Assembly (NCBI RefSeq): GCF_900155685.1
Contig: NZ_LT732548.1
Location: 512,695 to 576,694, forward strand
Direction of reading: 5' to 3'
Origin: Paenibacillus bouchesdurhonensis
GTDB lineage: Bacteria > Bacillota > Bacilli > Paenibacillales > Paenibacillaceae
Length of the DNA stretch: 64,000 bases
This document shows, one piece after another, positions 47,215-57,207 of this stretch; within the stretch, counting starts at the first letter, position 1; every line of letters starts with the position of its first letter. A model generated the notes under the pieces. The model had not been told where the DNA came from and made no database searches. It saw only the letters and a list, made by a program, of their open reading frames with translations. A program made the translations under genes and the position numbers.

Positions 47215-48969
47215 ATGGCGGACATCAATACTTCTGGCATGGAGCTGAGGGCTAGGAAGGGGAACGGGGGCTCCCCCTATTCTCTTCCCGGCACATCCTC
47301 GGCAGGTCATAAAATAGGTATAGCTCTAGGAATTATCGCGACATTGTTCTTCTTTGTATTGCCGATCGCTAAGCTGATACTGCTTAGTGTGCAGGGGGAA
47401 GAGGGCTTCTCCCTTCATTATTACACGGAGCTGCTGCAGCAGGAGCGCTTCTGGCGAACGATGAGGTATACGTTTGTCATCGTCATCGGATCAACCTTGC
47501 TGTCTATCGTCATGGGTGTAACGGCTGCCTGGCTGATGGCTTACACCGATTTATCCCATAAAAGACTGCTGCATTTGCTGATGCTGCTGTGCTTCGTGCT
47601 GCCGTCCTACGTCCTGACTCTATCCTGGTCATCCTTTATGAGCCCGCAGGGCTGGGTGGCTGCTGTGCTGCAGTGGTTCCAGCCGGGGGCAAAGCCATGG
47701 AGCATGTACAGCGTGGGCGGCATTATTTTTGTCATGGGCATTCATCATTTTCCACTGGTCTATTTATTTACGGTCAATGTGTTGAAAAAAATCCCCCGCG
47801 ATCTGGAATGGGCTGCGAGCACGGGCGGTGCGGGGAGATGGAAGACCTTCGCCCGGATTACAATGCCTTTGGCATTGCCTGGCGTAACGGCAGGCGGGCT
47901 GCTCGTCTTTCTCGCCTCCCTGGATAATTTCGGCATTCCGGCCTTTCTCGGGACACCGGTCAATATCAGCGTACTCAGCACGCTCATTTACGAGGAAATT
48001 ATCGGCTTCGGCCCGTCTGCCTTCGGGCGGGGTGCCTCATTATCCGTCATTCTCGGCTTGATTGCCGTCGTTGGAACAACTCTTCAATGGCTATCCGTCC
48101 GCAAAAGCAAGCAGGCTGAAGCGCTGCGGGCCGACGAAGAGCCGCGATACGCGCTCGGCAAGCATCGGTATTGGCTTAACCCGCTGCTGTGGGGGAGCCT
48201 GATTTTCATTACGCTTATACCGCTGTTTGCCATGATTTCTCTTTCCCTTAAAAAATCGTATGGAGGGAAGGGCTTTGGCAATCTCACACTCGACAACTAC
48301 CGATATATTTTGCTCGACAATCCGTCTACCTGGAAATCCGTACAGAACAGTCTGGCGCTTTCCTTCTCGACGCTGCTCGCCTGTTTGATCATCGGTACTT
48401 TGTTTGCTTATTTCCGGGTGCGCAGACCCTCGAAAATAAATCGACTCGCCGAGCTGGCCATATCGGTTCCATATACGCTGCCGGGCATCGTCTTTGCCCT
48501 GTCGATGATTCTTGTCTGGATGGAGCCGATCCCCGGCTGGAATCCGGGCATTTACGGAACGACGACGATTCTATTTATCGCCTATGTCTGCCGCTTTCTT
48601 GTTCTGCAGATTCGGGCGGGCGTAACGGCATTTACTCAGGTGGATGTCTCTATGGAGGAGGCGGCTCGTGTCTCGGGAGCAGGTGTCTGGCGGCGCTGGC
48701 GAAGAATTCTGCTGCCTATGCTGCTGCCGGGGCTGCTTAGCGGGGCTCTGCTCGTCTTTCTGACTGCGCTGACCGAATTAACGGTCTCCGCGCTGCTCTA
48801 CTCCTCCGGTTCCCAGACGATCGGAGTGACTATATTCGGCTTTGAGCAGGCCGGAAATACGCTTTATTCTACGGCTCTATCCAGCTTAATCGTATTCCTG
48901 ATCTTTGCGGGTGCCGGATTGCTAGGGCTTCTACAGAAGTTTACTTTACGAAAAGGGGTGCGGTCATGA
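47215..48969 (+). CDS. Fused ABC permease (two binding-protein-dependent transport domains)
   Basis: 584 aa, about 12 membrane helices. Two EAA loops are seen: EWAASTGGAGRWKTFARITM, with PLALPGV, and EEAARVSGAGVWRRWRRILL, with PMLLPGL. This is the FbpB/ThiP-like fused form. It forms the channel for the ligand of the 46089 lipoprotein. Overlaps the ATPase gene by four bases. Confidence 0.92.
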   Translation: MADINTSGMELRARKGNGGSPYSLPGTSSAGHKIGIALGIIATLFFFVLPIAKLILLSVQGEEGFSLHYYTELLQQERFWRTMRYTFVIVIGSTLLSIVMGVTAAWLMAYTDLSHKRLLHLLMLLCFVLPSYVLTLSWSSFMSPQGWVAAVLQWFQPGAKPWSMYSVGGIIFVMGIHHFPLVYLFTVNVLKKIPRDLEWAASTGGAGRWKTFARITMPLALPGVTAGGLLVFLASLDNFGIPAFLGTPVNISVLSTLIYEEIIGFGPSAFGRGASLSVILGLIAVVGTTLQWLSVRKSKQAEALRADEEPRYALGKHRYWLNPLLWGSLIFITLIPLFAMISLSLKKSYGGKGFGNLTLDNYRYILLDNPSTWKSVQNSLALSFSTLLACLIIGTLFAYFRVRRPSKINRLAELAISVPYTLPGIVFALSMILVWMEPIPGWNPGIYGTTTILFIAYVCRFLVLQIRAGVTAFTQVDVSMEEAARVSGAGVWRRWRRILLPMLLPGLLSGALLVFLTALTELTVSALLYSSGSQTIGVTIFGFEQAGNTLYSTALSSLIVFLIFAGAGLLGLLQKFTLRKGVRS

Positions 48970-50318
48970 CCATTCAATTGAAACAGGTGAGCAAGACGTT
49001 TGGGAGCTTTCAGGCTCTAAAATCCGTCGATCTTAACATTGCGGACGGTGAGTTCGTGGCGATTCTGGGCCCCTCCGGCTGCGGAAAAACGACCTTGCTC
49101 CGCATGCTGGCGGGGTTTGAACAGCCGACCTCGGGGGAAATCGCCATCGACGGCAGCGTCGTCGCCAACTCCAAATCGAGCGTCCCTCCAGAGAAAAGGC
49201 GAATCGGCATGGTGTTCCAGAACTTTGCTCTGTGGCCGCATATGAATATTTATGAGCATGTCCGCTTTCCGATTCGCACCCATAAAGAGACGCCGAGAAC
49301 AATCCGCGAACGGGAGGTCGAGCGGATAAACGAGGTGCTCCGACTGGTAGGACTCTCCGCGCTGGCGAAGCGGATGCCACATGAACTGTCTGGCGGCCAG
49401 AAGCAGAGAGTCGCTATTGCTAGGGCGATCGCCCCCGAGCCATCGCTGCTGCTGATGGATGAACCGCTAAGCAGCCTGGATGCGATGCTGCGGATGGACA
49501 TGCGGCGGGAAATTCAGTCCGTGCACCGGGAGACTGGCTCCGCCATCATTTATGTCACGCATGATCAGGGAGAGGCTTTATCCATGGCTGACCGGATCGT
49601 CGTTATGAAGGATGGACAAATCGAGCAGGTTGGCACACCGCAGGAAATTTACTTGCGCCCGGAGACTGAGTTCGTCGCCCGCTTCGTATCCAAGGCCAAT
49701 CTAATCCAGGGGAGCTGGTGCGATAACCGCTTTACGCCGCTTGGCGCCGACCCTGCGACTTATTGGCCCGGCGAGGCCGTAGCGGATTTCTTCAAATCAC
49801 AAGGCCTCTATCCGGTGCGGCCGGATCAATTCCGGCTCGAGCCAGCTCAAGCCGGGGGGCTGTACGGAGAGATCGTCAATGTTCAGTTCCAGGGGAGGGA
49901 GTTCAATTATGACGTTCGTGCAGCCGGCCAGCAATGGGAAGTGATTTCTCCTGTACCGTTTAAGCTCCATGACCAGGTATCGCTGCATATTCCCGCCGTG
50001 GCCTCTGGCCCGTTATCCCCAGCAGTTGCAGGCACGGCTCTGGGGGCAGCTTCTGTTGAAGTTGGGGGTGGAGTATTAGGAGCAGTCTCAGGTGGAACTG
50101 TGGGTGGAGCTACAGGTGGAGTATTAGAAGCAGTTTCCGGTGGAGCAGAGACTTCTGGCGAAGCTGCAGGTGAGACGCTAGGGACAGCTTCCGATCGAGC
50201 TGCGGGCGAAACATTAGAGAAAGGTTCCGGTGCTGCGGATGAAACATTAGAGAAAGCCTCCGGTGCCGCGGATGGAGTGTTAGAGGCGGTAATGCCGCAA
50301 GGAACATCAGGGTGGTGA
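48966..50318 (+). CDS. ABC transporter ATPase with an odd repetitive tail
   Basis: 450 aa. Walker A GPSGCGKTT, Q-loop VFQNFALWPHM, signature LSGGQKQRVAIARAIA, Walker B LLLMDEPLSSLD and the switch His (YVTHDQGEA). A TOBE-like end runs to about residue 345. The last 105 residues are a low-complexity Gly/Ala/Glu repeat (AAGETLGTASDRAAGETLEK and similar), not usual for the family. Powers the permease at 47215. Confidence 0.92.
   Translation: MTIQLKQVSKTFGSFQALKSVDLNIADGEFVAILGPSGCGKTTLLRMLAGFEQPTSGEIAIDGSVVANSKSSVPPEKRRIGMVFQNFALWPHMNIYEHVRFPIRTHKETPRTIREREVERINEVLRLVGLSALAKRMPHELSGGQKQRVAIARAIAPEPSLLLMDEPLSSLDAMLRMDMRREIQSVHRETGSAIIYVTHDQGEALSMADRIVVMKDGQIEQVGTPQEIYLRPETEFVARFVSKANLIQGSWCDNRFTPLGADPATYWPGEAVADFFKSQGLYPVRPDQFRLEPAQAGGLYGEIVNVQFQGREFNYDVRAAGQQWEVISPVPFKLHDQVSLHIPAVASGPLSPAVAGTALGAASVEVGGGVLGAVSGGTVGGATGGVLEAVSGGAETSGEAAGETLGTASDRAAGETLEKGSGAADETLEKASGAADGVLEAVMPQGTSGW
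50034..50300 (+). repeat. Imprecise short repeats in the ATPase 3' end
   Basis: Repeated units of about 27-48 bases such as GGTGGAGTATTAGAAGCAGT and GAAACATTAGAGAAA-GGTTCCGGTGC, translated as GGxLxAVSGG and ETLEKxSGAAD. The stop codon follows 18 bases later. Confidence 0.7.
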
Positions 50319-50325
50319 GTAAGGA

Positions 50326-51168
50326 ATGGCAAGTAATCTCGTAGGAATGGGTATTGCCGAAAGCGGCGTATTAGGAACTGGAACAACGGCTAATCGTACA
50401 AAATTGATTTTCTTTGACATTGACGGGACGCTGCTGGATCATCGCAAGCAGTTGCCCGGCTCGGCTAAGACAGCCATTCAAACCTTGCAGCGGCTTGGTC
50501 ATGAGGTAGCTTTGGCGACAGGACGTTCCCCGTTTATGCTGCAACGGGTAGCCGACGAATTGGACATTGACTCCTATGTCGGTTTTAACGGCCAGTATGT
50601 GGTGAAGAGGGGGGAACGCATCTATGCGAATCCTTTTCGGGAGGAAGAACTGGACGAACTGTCCCGATTCGCTGCGGTCAGCGGTCATCCGCTGGTCTAT
50701 TTGAATGAAGAATCGATGCGCAGCAGCATGAAGCATCATACCTTCGTGGAACAGTGTATTTCGTCGCTGGAATATCCGTATCCCGAATATGACCCCGAGT
50801 ATTTCAGGGGGCGTTCCATTTATCAAGCGATGCTGTTCTGCGAGGAAGTGGAGGAGCAGCAGTATCGCGATCGCTTTGCGGGACTTCGCTTCGTGCGCTG
50901 GCATCCTTATTCGCTGGATGTGCTTCCAAGCGGAGGATCAAAGGCGAACGGGATCGCTCAGCTCATCCGCAGCATGGGCTTCGAGCCAGAGGAGATCTAT
51001 GCGTTCGGCGACAATCTGAACGATCTGGAGATGCTGCAGTATGTCGGCCACGGCATTGCCATGGGGAATGCGCCGGAATGCGTAAAGCAAGCCGCAAAGT
51101 ATGTGACCACGGATGTGGACCGGCACGGAATAGCCCGCGGACTTGCCATGGTCGGGCTGCTTTCCTGA
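50326..51168 (+). CDS. Second Cof-type HAD phosphatase
   Basis: 280 aa. IFFDIDGTLLDHRKQ (I), LATGRS (II), GGSKANGIAQLI (III) and FGDNLNDLEMLQYVGHGIAM (IV). The first 24 residues are a variable lead. It ends the transport cluster and may act on the imported compound. Confidence 0.92.
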   Translation: MASNLVGMGIAESGVLGTGTTANRTKLIFFDIDGTLLDHRKQLPGSAKTAIQTLQRLGHEVALATGRSPFMLQRVADELDIDSYVGFNGQYVVKRGERIYANPFREEELDELSRFAAVSGHPLVYLNEESMRSSMKHHTFVEQCISSLEYPYPEYDPEYFRGRSIYQAMLFCEEVEEQQYRDRFAGLRFVRWHPYSLDVLPSGGSKANGIAQLIRSMGFEPEEIYAFGDNLNDLEMLQYVGHGIAMGNAPECVKQAAKYVTTDVDRHGIARGLAMVGLLS

Positions 51169-52140
51169 ATTTGTAAGGTTACCTTAAAAGGTTACCATAA
51201 AAATAATGAAGCACGCCGTTATTAATGATGAAATGTGCCATGATTTTTGGGAGGGCCCCCTTCAGAAGTATTAGCCTCCATCCATTTTATTAGTTCAACT
51301 TGTGTGGGTGGATTTGTAGTAGTTAATTTCGGTGGCAAAGAAAATAAAGTGGATTTAAATGGATTTCATGTCATTAGAAAAGGTGAAATTGCCAATCTTG
51401 GCCCGGGTTCTGATTTTAGGTGCATAAAATCCATCTGCTCCCCTGAAACATTCGTTTTGAGCATAAATAGATACACAAATTCCATTTAGTATACGACACG
51501 ACAGCTTACTATACGCGATCTATTCTGCCGCACCTAATTATACGAAAGTTTGGTGTATGGGGCTTGGTGTACGCATTTTAGTAAATGAAAGTTTGGTGTA
51601 AGCATAGTGTACGGCATCTTAGTGATGGGTGTTTTGGTGTATGGAGCTTGGTTTAGACTGCTTAGTATAGAACTGCTCAGTATACGCAGCTTATATAGAT
51701 GATTCATGATCTTTCGGCCCGCAAACCCGGCAGGAAAATAGTAAGCTTTAGAGGTGCCGCTACAATTCCATTCCCACACTGCTAATACATGAGTGACGAC
51801 GCTCTACTTTTTGGTGGCACGTAAAAGTAGAGGGGAGAGGTGGAAGTAGGAGGTAGAAAACGGGTTTAGAGATAGCGTGTAGAAACAGTAATAGTAACGG
51901 TAACAGTAATAGAAATAGAAACAGAAACAGAAACGGTAACAACAGCAGCAGCAACAACAGCAACAAACAGCAACAACAGCAACAACAGCAACAACAGTAA
52001 CAACAGTAACAACAACAACAATAACAACAATAACAGTAATAGTAACAGTAACAGTAAGAGAAATAGAAAGTACAAATAGATTCATTAAATTAAAGGCAAA
52101 AAGTGGAATATGGACTAGGATTAGAAAGTGGGAAGCCAGG
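51169..52140. other. Long non-coding stretch with decayed repeats
   Basis: Nearly 1 kb without a gene I can support. It holds GGTTACC-TTAAAA-GGTTACC (51177-51196), an AT-rich frame at 51247-51489 without a ribosome site, two 19-base near-copies of TTTGGTGTATGGGGCTTGG (51549, 51633), many GTGTA/GTATAC words, and the microsatellite. It looks like decaying DNA. Confidence 0.6.
51883..52075. repeat. AAC/AGC/AAT trinucleotide microsatellite
   Basis: About 190 bases of almost pure purine-C triplets (AACAGTAATAGTAACGGTAA style, then CAACAACAG runs, then AACAGTAAT again). Read on the plus strand it would give Asn/Ser runs, broken once by an extra A near 51966 (AACAAACAGC). No start codon lies in frame, so it is probably not translated. 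Such long simple repeats are rare in bacteria. Confidence 0.85.
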
Positions 52141-52152
52141 TCTGGTCAGGGC

Positions 52153-52181
52153 TGTTCAAATGCGGGAAGTTATGATATAAT
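52153..52181 (+). promoter_or_regulatory. prfA promoter
   Basis: -35 TGTTCA, 17 bases, extended -10 TGA-TATAAT (52176-52181). About 84 bases of leader to the prfA start. Confidence 0.65.
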
Positions 52182-52264
52182 AAACAGTCGTTTGCTCTTA
52201 ATGTGCTGAACGTTGAGGGACGGCTATTTTCAGGAAACTTCCATGTAAAGAGAGGTGGCTTCCC

Positions 52265-53332
52265 TTGTTAGATCGACTTCAATCCCTGGCTGATCGCTAT
52301 GAGAAATTGAGCGAATTGCTCTGCGATCCGGATGTGGCGAGTGACACGAAGAAATTAAGGGATTATTCCAAGGAACAATCGGATTTACAGCCTGCTTATG
52401 AGGCTTATACCGAATATAAGAAAGTTATCGAAGAGCTAGAAGCGGCAAAAGCGATGCAAGCCGAGAAGCTGGACGATGAAATGCGCGAAATGGTTAAGAT
52501 GGAAATCGAGGAGCTGTCTGCGCGCCAGCAAGAGCTGGAAGAGACGATCCGCATCCTGCTGCTGCCCAAGGATCCTAACGATGACAAGAACGTTATCGTG
52601 GAAATTCGCGGTGCCGCAGGCGGCGACGAGGCGGCTTTGTTTGCTGCTGACCTGTATCGCATGTATACGCGCTTTGCGGATAACCATGGCTGGAAAGTGG
52701 ATGTCATGGACGTCAACGAGAGCGATCTCGGCGGCTTCAAGGAGATTATTTTCATGATTAATGGCCGCGGCGCATACAGCAAAATGAAATACGAAAGCGG
52801 TGCGCATCGCGTACAGCGTATTCCTGCAACGGAGTCGGGCGGTCGTATCCATACTTCCACTTCAACGGTTGCAGTGATGCCGGAAGCCGAGGAAGTCGAC
52901 GTTGAGATTCTCGATAAAGACATCCGCGTCGATACGTTCTGTTCGAGCGGTGCCGGAGGGCAGTCCGTCAACACGACGAAATCGGCGGTGCGGGTGACGC
53001 ATCTTCCGACGGGAATCGTGGCAACATGCCAGGACGGAAAATCGCAGAACTCCAATAAGGAGAAGGCGCTGCAGGTACTGCGCGCTCGTATTTCCGACGC
53101 AATGCGTCAAGAGGAAGAGGCGAAGTACGCCGGTGAGCGGAAGAGCAAGGTAGGAACGGGCGACCGCAGTGAGCGGATTCGGACGTACAACTTTCCGCAA
53201 AGCCGGGTGACGGATCACCGGATTGGCTTGACAATCCATAAGCTCGATCAAGTAATGAATGGGGATATCGAGGAGTTCGTGTCCGCGCTGACTATAGCCG
53301 AGCAGGCCGAATTGATGGAAAAAGGAGAATAA
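52265..53332 (+). CDS. prfA: Peptide chain release factor 1
   Basis: 355 aa from TTG 52265 (GAGAGGTGG upstream). The GGQ catalytic loop is in [20 protein letters not shown]. The stop-codon-reading PxT motif region reads [22 protein letters not shown]1 ends translation at UAA and UAG. Followed at five bases by prmC, which methylates the GGQ glutamine. Confidence 0.97.
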   Translation: MLDRLQSLADRYEKLSELLCDPDVASDTKKLRDYSKEQSDLQPAYEAYTEYKKVIEELEAAKAMQAEKLDDEMREMVKMEIEELSARQQELEETIRILLLPKDPNDDKNVIVEIRGAAGGDEAALFAADLYRMYTRFADNHGWKVDVMDVNESDLGGFKEIIFMINGRGAYSKMKYESGAHRVQRIPATESGGRIHTSTSTVAVMPEAEEVDVEILDKDIRVDTFCSSGAGGQSVNTTKSAVRVTHLPTGIVATCQDGKSQNSNKEKALQVLRARISDAMRQEEEAKYAGERKSKVGTGDRSERIRTYNFPQSRVTDHRIGLTIHKLDQVMNGDIEEFVSALTIAEQAELMEKGE

Positions 53333-53336
53333 CGCT

Positions 53337-54233
53337 TTGAACAGAGACGGCGTAAGCTTTACCCTATCTGACAAGCATAATATTTCGGAAGCCCGCAGAG
53401 AGGCTTCTTCTTTTTTAGCGGCGGCGGGCGTGCAGGAGCCGGACTCGAATGCCGAGCTATTGATTCGGCATGTGCTGGGTCTGGAGGGCGCCGCTTATTT
53501 AGCGGCGCTGCGTGATCCTTTCCCGCGCGACAAGAAGGAGGCGTGGGAGGAAGTGATCCGCCGCAAAGCGGCGGGCGAGCCAGCGCAGTACATTATCGGG
53601 GAACAGGAGTTTTACGGCTTGACCTTGCAGGTCACGCCGGCTGTGCTGATTCCCCGGCCGGAAACGGAGCTGCTCGTGGAGGCGATCGTGCAGCTTGCCG
53701 ATCGCCTCACAGTCGGCGCGCCGTACGCCGCCGACATCGGCACCGGCAGCGGCGCGATTGCCGCTGCCCTAAAGCATCTGCGCCCGGGGTGGCGCGTGGC
53801 GGCGAGCGATATCTCGCCGGACGCGCTGGCGGTGGCGCAGGGCAATGTCCGGCGGCTCGGCCTGGACGTAGCGTTCAAGCAGGGCAACCTGCTTGAACCG
53901 TTTGCGGGCGAGCCGCTGGACATTGTGGTGTCCAATCCGCCGTATATTCCGGCGGATGTGATCGCGGGCCTTCAGTCGGAGGTGCGCGACTATGAGCCGC
54001 GCACCGCGCTCGACGGAGGCCCGGACGGCTTGGCGCCATACCGCGAGATGATGGCGCAGCTATCGCTGCTTCCGCAGCCGCCCCGCTTGATCGGCTTTGA
54101 GCTCGGGATGGGGCAGGCAGCTGATGTAGCCGACCTGCTGCGTGCAGCGGGACATTGGCAGGAAATTGTCACAATCCCGGATTTGGCGGGGATTGATCGG
54201 CATGTGTTAGGTATCGCGGCTTTTTTAAGATAA
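53337..54233 (+). CDS. prmC: Release factor glutamine N5-methyltransferase
   Basis: 298 aa from TTG 53337 (AAAAGGAG upstream). SAM motif AADIGTGSGAIAAALKH and the catalytic VSNPPYIP. N-terminal helical domain as usual. Methylates Gln of the GGQ loop in release factors. In bacilli it also follows prfA. Confidence 0.97.
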   Translation: MNRDGVSFTLSDKHNISEARREASSFLAAAGVQEPDSNAELLIRHVLGLEGAAYLAALRDPFPRDKKEAWEEVIRRKAAGEPAQYIIGEQEFYGLTLQVTPAVLIPRPETELLVEAIVQLADRLTVGAPYAADIGTGSGAIAAALKHLRPGWRVAASDISPDALAVAQGNVRRLGLDVAFKQGNLLEPFAGEPLDIVVSNPPYIPADVIAGLQSEVRDYEPRTALDGGPDGLAPYREMMAQLSLLPQPPRLIGFELGMGQAADVADLLRAAGHWQEIVTIPDLAGIDRHVLGIAAFLR

Positions 54234-54259
54234 ATAGGGTAACGTGGAGAGAGTAAGTT

Positions 54260-54313
54260 CCTCGGACGGAATAACGGGTGTGAAGCCTGTTGAAACCGGA
54301 CGAGGATTTTTTT
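54260..54313 (+). terminator. prfA-prmC terminator
   Basis: CCTCG ... CGAGG outer stem with an inner AACGGG/CCTGTT stem, then A and seven T. Confidence 0.75.
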
Positions 54314-54445
54314 GTTCGAAAATGATTTACTATAAATCCGGAAATTTAGAAAATTATTTTCCTGAAAGCATTTACAGGCATCGTTTTTTTTGTTAGCCTA
54401 GGATTAGGAAGTGAATAATTCTTATCTGGGGAGAGGAGTTTGGAA

Positions 54446-55804
54446 ATGGAAAATACACAACAATTTGATGTGGTTGTCGTGGGCGGCGGCATTTCAGGCG
54501 CCATGGCGGCGATAGCTGCTTCCAGTACAGGCGCGAGGACATTGATCATTGAATCGCATGGCTTCTTGGGAGGAACGCTTACCGCAAACGGGGTAGGGCC
54601 GATGATGACGTTTCATGCGGGCGAGAAGCTGGCGATTCAAGGGTTTACGAATCAGCTCATTGAGCGCCTTCAGAAGCTGGGTAAATCGCCAGGCCATATT
54701 CTTGATACGGTAGGCTTTACGTATTCCGTTACACCATTTGATGCAGAGGCGATGAAGCATGAGCTGGAATTGATGGTAGTCGAAAACGGCGGCGAAATTC
54801 TTTATCATACGATGCTGGCTGGGGTGAAGACGGAAGACGGAAAAATTACCGGCATTACAGTATGCAATAAATCAGGACTCAGCGAAATTCGTGCCCGTAT
54901 ATTCATCGATGCTACGGGGGACGGCGATTTATCCGCCGGAGCAGGAGCCGAGTACACGGTCGGCCGGGAATCGGATGGAGCTACACAGCCGATGACGCTA
55001 AAAATGAAGATGTACAACGTGGATATTCCGCGAGTGAAGCAATATATCCACGAGCATCCCGAGGATTTCCCGCTGTATAACGGCGACACCTCGATCATCG
55101 AGAAATCACCGCGTTTGTCGGTAGGCGGCTTCGATAGCCTGTTCAAGGAGGCGAAGGCGAAGGGAGAAATCTCGATTCCGCGGGAGAATATTTTATTCTT
55201 TGAGACGAACAATCCAGGCGAGGTGATAATGAATACGACCCGGATTCTAGGCCATGACGCGACGGATGCGTACAGCTTAAGCAAGGCGGAGATGGAAGGC
55301 CGCAAGCAGTGTCGGGAACTGGAGTTATTTTTACATAAATATGTTCCCGGCTTCGAGAATGCTGTCGTAGAATCGACGGGGCCTTCCATAGGCGTGAGGG
55401 GCTCGAGACAGATCAAAGGAGTTTATACGCTGACGACGGAGGATCTTCTGGAGCAGCGGAAATTTGAGGACACGATCGCCCATTCGGGATACCCGATCGA
55501 TATCCATAGTCCGGACGGAGAGGGAACGAAGCATCAGAAGCTGGAATGGGGCGGCATGTACAGCATACCGTATTCCTGCATGATTACGGAGTCGGTCGAG
55601 AACCTCATTGTCATTGGCCGGTGTATTTCGGCAACATTTGAAGCTCAATCCGCGATGAGAACAACACCTACCACGGGAGCGATTGGCCATGCTGGAGGCG
55701 TAGCTGCAGCGATGGCGGCTAAGCAGGGGATACCGGTTCAGGATGTAGACATCAAGAAAGTGCAGAAAGTGCTGAAAGAGCAAGGAGCCTATCTGGAGGT
55801 TTAA
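54446..55804 (+). CDS. FAD-dependent oxidoreductase (FAD_oxidored family)
   Basis: 452 aa. GAGAGGAG favours ATG 54446. Rossmann motif DVVVVGGGISGAMAAIAASS, then HGFLGGTLTANGVGPMM and the second FAD site FIDATGDGDLSAGAGAEYTV; C-terminal IVIGRCISATFEAQSAMRTT. Oxidises or reduces an unknown small molecule. First gene of a catabolic cluster with a transporter and a hydantoinase-like ATPase. Confidence 0.9.
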   Translation: MENTQQFDVVVVGGGISGAMAAIAASSTGARTLIIESHGFLGGTLTANGVGPMMTFHAGEKLAIQGFTNQLIERLQKLGKSPGHILDTVGFTYSVTPFDAEAMKHELELMVVENGGEILYHTMLAGVKTEDGKITGITVCNKSGLSEIRARIFIDATGDGDLSAGAGAEYTVGRESDGATQPMTLKMKMYNVDIPRVKQYIHEHPEDFPLYNGDTSIIEKSPRLSVGGFDSLFKEAKAKGEISIPRENILFFETNNPGEVIMNTTRILGHDATDAYSLSKAEMEGRKQCRELELFLHKYVPGFENAVVESTGPSIGVRGSRQIKGVYTLTTEDLLEQRKFEDTIAHSGYPIDIHSPDGEGTKHQKLEWGGMYSIPYSCMITESVENLIVIGRCISATFEAQSAMRTTPTTGAIGHAGGVAAAMAAKQGIPVQDVDIKKVQKVLKEQGAYLEV

Positions 55805-55855
55805 AAAAGTGCAAATTGAAGTAAAGATGCATCTAATTCGAGAGGGGAAATTACA

Positions 55856-57148
55856 GTGACATCTTTGATGTGGTTTCAAGCTATTGGAATTCTAGTCGTC
55901 TTCCTAGTATTCGTAGGGCTAATGATGACAAGGAAGCTTCCGACGATTCTAGCTTTACCGGCCATGGCGATTCTGTTCGCGGTAATTGCCGGGGTTCCAT
56001 GGATATCGAATGATCCGGAAGCAACCTCAATCGCTAAGACCATTTTATCCGCTGGCTCGATGCGACTGTCGGGGGCCATCGCGGGTCTGGTGTTTGGTGC
56101 CTGGTTCGGGCAAATTCTCAATAAGGTGGGCATTACGAAATCGATTATCCGGAAAGCTGCAGAGCTTGCCGGGGATAAGCCAGTCATGATTGCCATTCTG
56201 TTCTTTGTTACTGCTTCTATTATTTTCTCGGCAGCGGGTGGCCTGGGCATGGTTATTCTGGTCGGTACCATTGTTATTCCGATTATGCTGACCGCCGGAA
56301 TATCCCAGTTCGTCGCCTCCATCGTCGTTATTTCAGCCGTTGGAGTAGGCGCCTTGTTCAACGTGTCGAACTGGGCTGTATATGTAGACGTGCTTGGTCT
56401 TTCTGTTCAGACGATTGCGGATTACACGCTCGTTGCCGCACTGCCATTAATTATCGTCTCTTTGGCCATGATTGTTTTCTATATCAAAAAAGACGGCAAA
56501 GGCCGCAAAGCGTGGGCGATGCCGACCGCTAGCGGAGGGGAGGGCAAGAAGGTTCCCGCCTTTGCCCTGATTAGCCCGCTCGTTCCGGTTATCCTTGTCT
56601 TTGCGTTCAAGATTGATATCGTACCGGCTGTTATTATCGGAGCACTTGTAACGATTCTGTTGACCTTGCCGAAACGACCTATTCATGTGCTTTCCAGTGC
56701 CCTTGTAGAAGGTATTCAAGATGTGGCGGGAGCTATGGCCCTGATGATCGGTATCGGTATTTTGCTGAATTCCGTTATGGCTCCGCAGGTGGCATCGCTC
56801 ATTTCGCCGCTGATTGAGAGCGTGCTTCCAAGCAGTCCGTTGATGTATATTATTTTCTTCACCCTGTTATCGCCTCTAGCGATTTATCGCGGGCCTCTGA
56901 ATGTGTGGGGACTCGGCAGCGGGATTGCCGCCCTGTTCGTCACTGCGGGAATGACCCCGGTGGCGGCTATGCTGGCTCTGCGTGTCGTAAGTAACGTTCA
57001 GGCGGTATCGGATCCGACGAACTCGCACAACGTATGGGTTGCTGATTTTACGAAGAGCGATATTAACGAAATATTGAAAAAGACGCTGCCTTGGATGATG
57101 GTTGCTGTACTCATTTCCATGATTTTCGGGTCATTCATGGTCTTCTAA
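55856..57148 (+). CDS. GntP/citrate-type carboxylate transporter
   Basis: 430 aa from GTG 55856, about 11-12 membrane helices. FLVFVGLMMTRKLPTILALP, LVFGAWFGQILNKVGITKSI and SNVQAVSDPTNSHNVWVADF are of the ion-transporter superfamily type of GntP/CitM relatives. It probably imports the organic acid or lactam handled by its neighbours. Confidence 0.8.
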   Translation: MTSLMWFQAIGILVVFLVFVGLMMTRKLPTILALPAMAILFAVIAGVPWISNDPEATSIAKTILSAGSMRLSGAIAGLVFGAWFGQILNKVGITKSIIRKAAELAGDKPVMIAILFFVTASIIFSAAGGLGMVILVGTIVIPIMLTAGISQFVASIVVISAVGVGALFNVSNWAVYVDVLGLSVQTIADYTLVAALPLIIVSLAMIVFYIKKDGKGRKAWAMPTASGGEGKKVPAFALISPLVPVILVFAFKIDIVPAVIIGALVTILLTLPKRPIHVLSSALVEGIQDVAGAMALMIGIGILLNSVMAPQVASLISPLIESVLPSSPLMYIIFFTLLSPLAIYRGPLNVWGLGSGIAALFVTAGMTPVAAMLALRVVSNVQAVSDPTNSHNVWVADFTKSDINEILKKTLPWMMVAVLISMIFGSFMVF

Positions 57149-57207
57149 TTGTAGAGATTAGCCCGGGCGGGGAGCCTTGCCTCCGCCCGTCATTCCAGGA
57201 GGAGAAT

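Noticed and set aside
49017..49382. Leftward frames inside the ABC ATPase gene
   Set aside because: Shadows of a GC-rich coding gene; Walker A, signature and Walker B of the plus-strand frame are intact.
51247..51489. 80-aa frame in the gap before prfA (EVLASIHFISSTCVGGFVVV...)
   Set aside because: No ribosome site at TTG 51247, no family recognised and AT-rich decaying surroundings; too weak to call a gene.
51760..52085. Leftward Leu/Val/Cys-rich frames over the microsatellite
   Set aside because: They are by-products of the triplet repeat, with no start site or domain.
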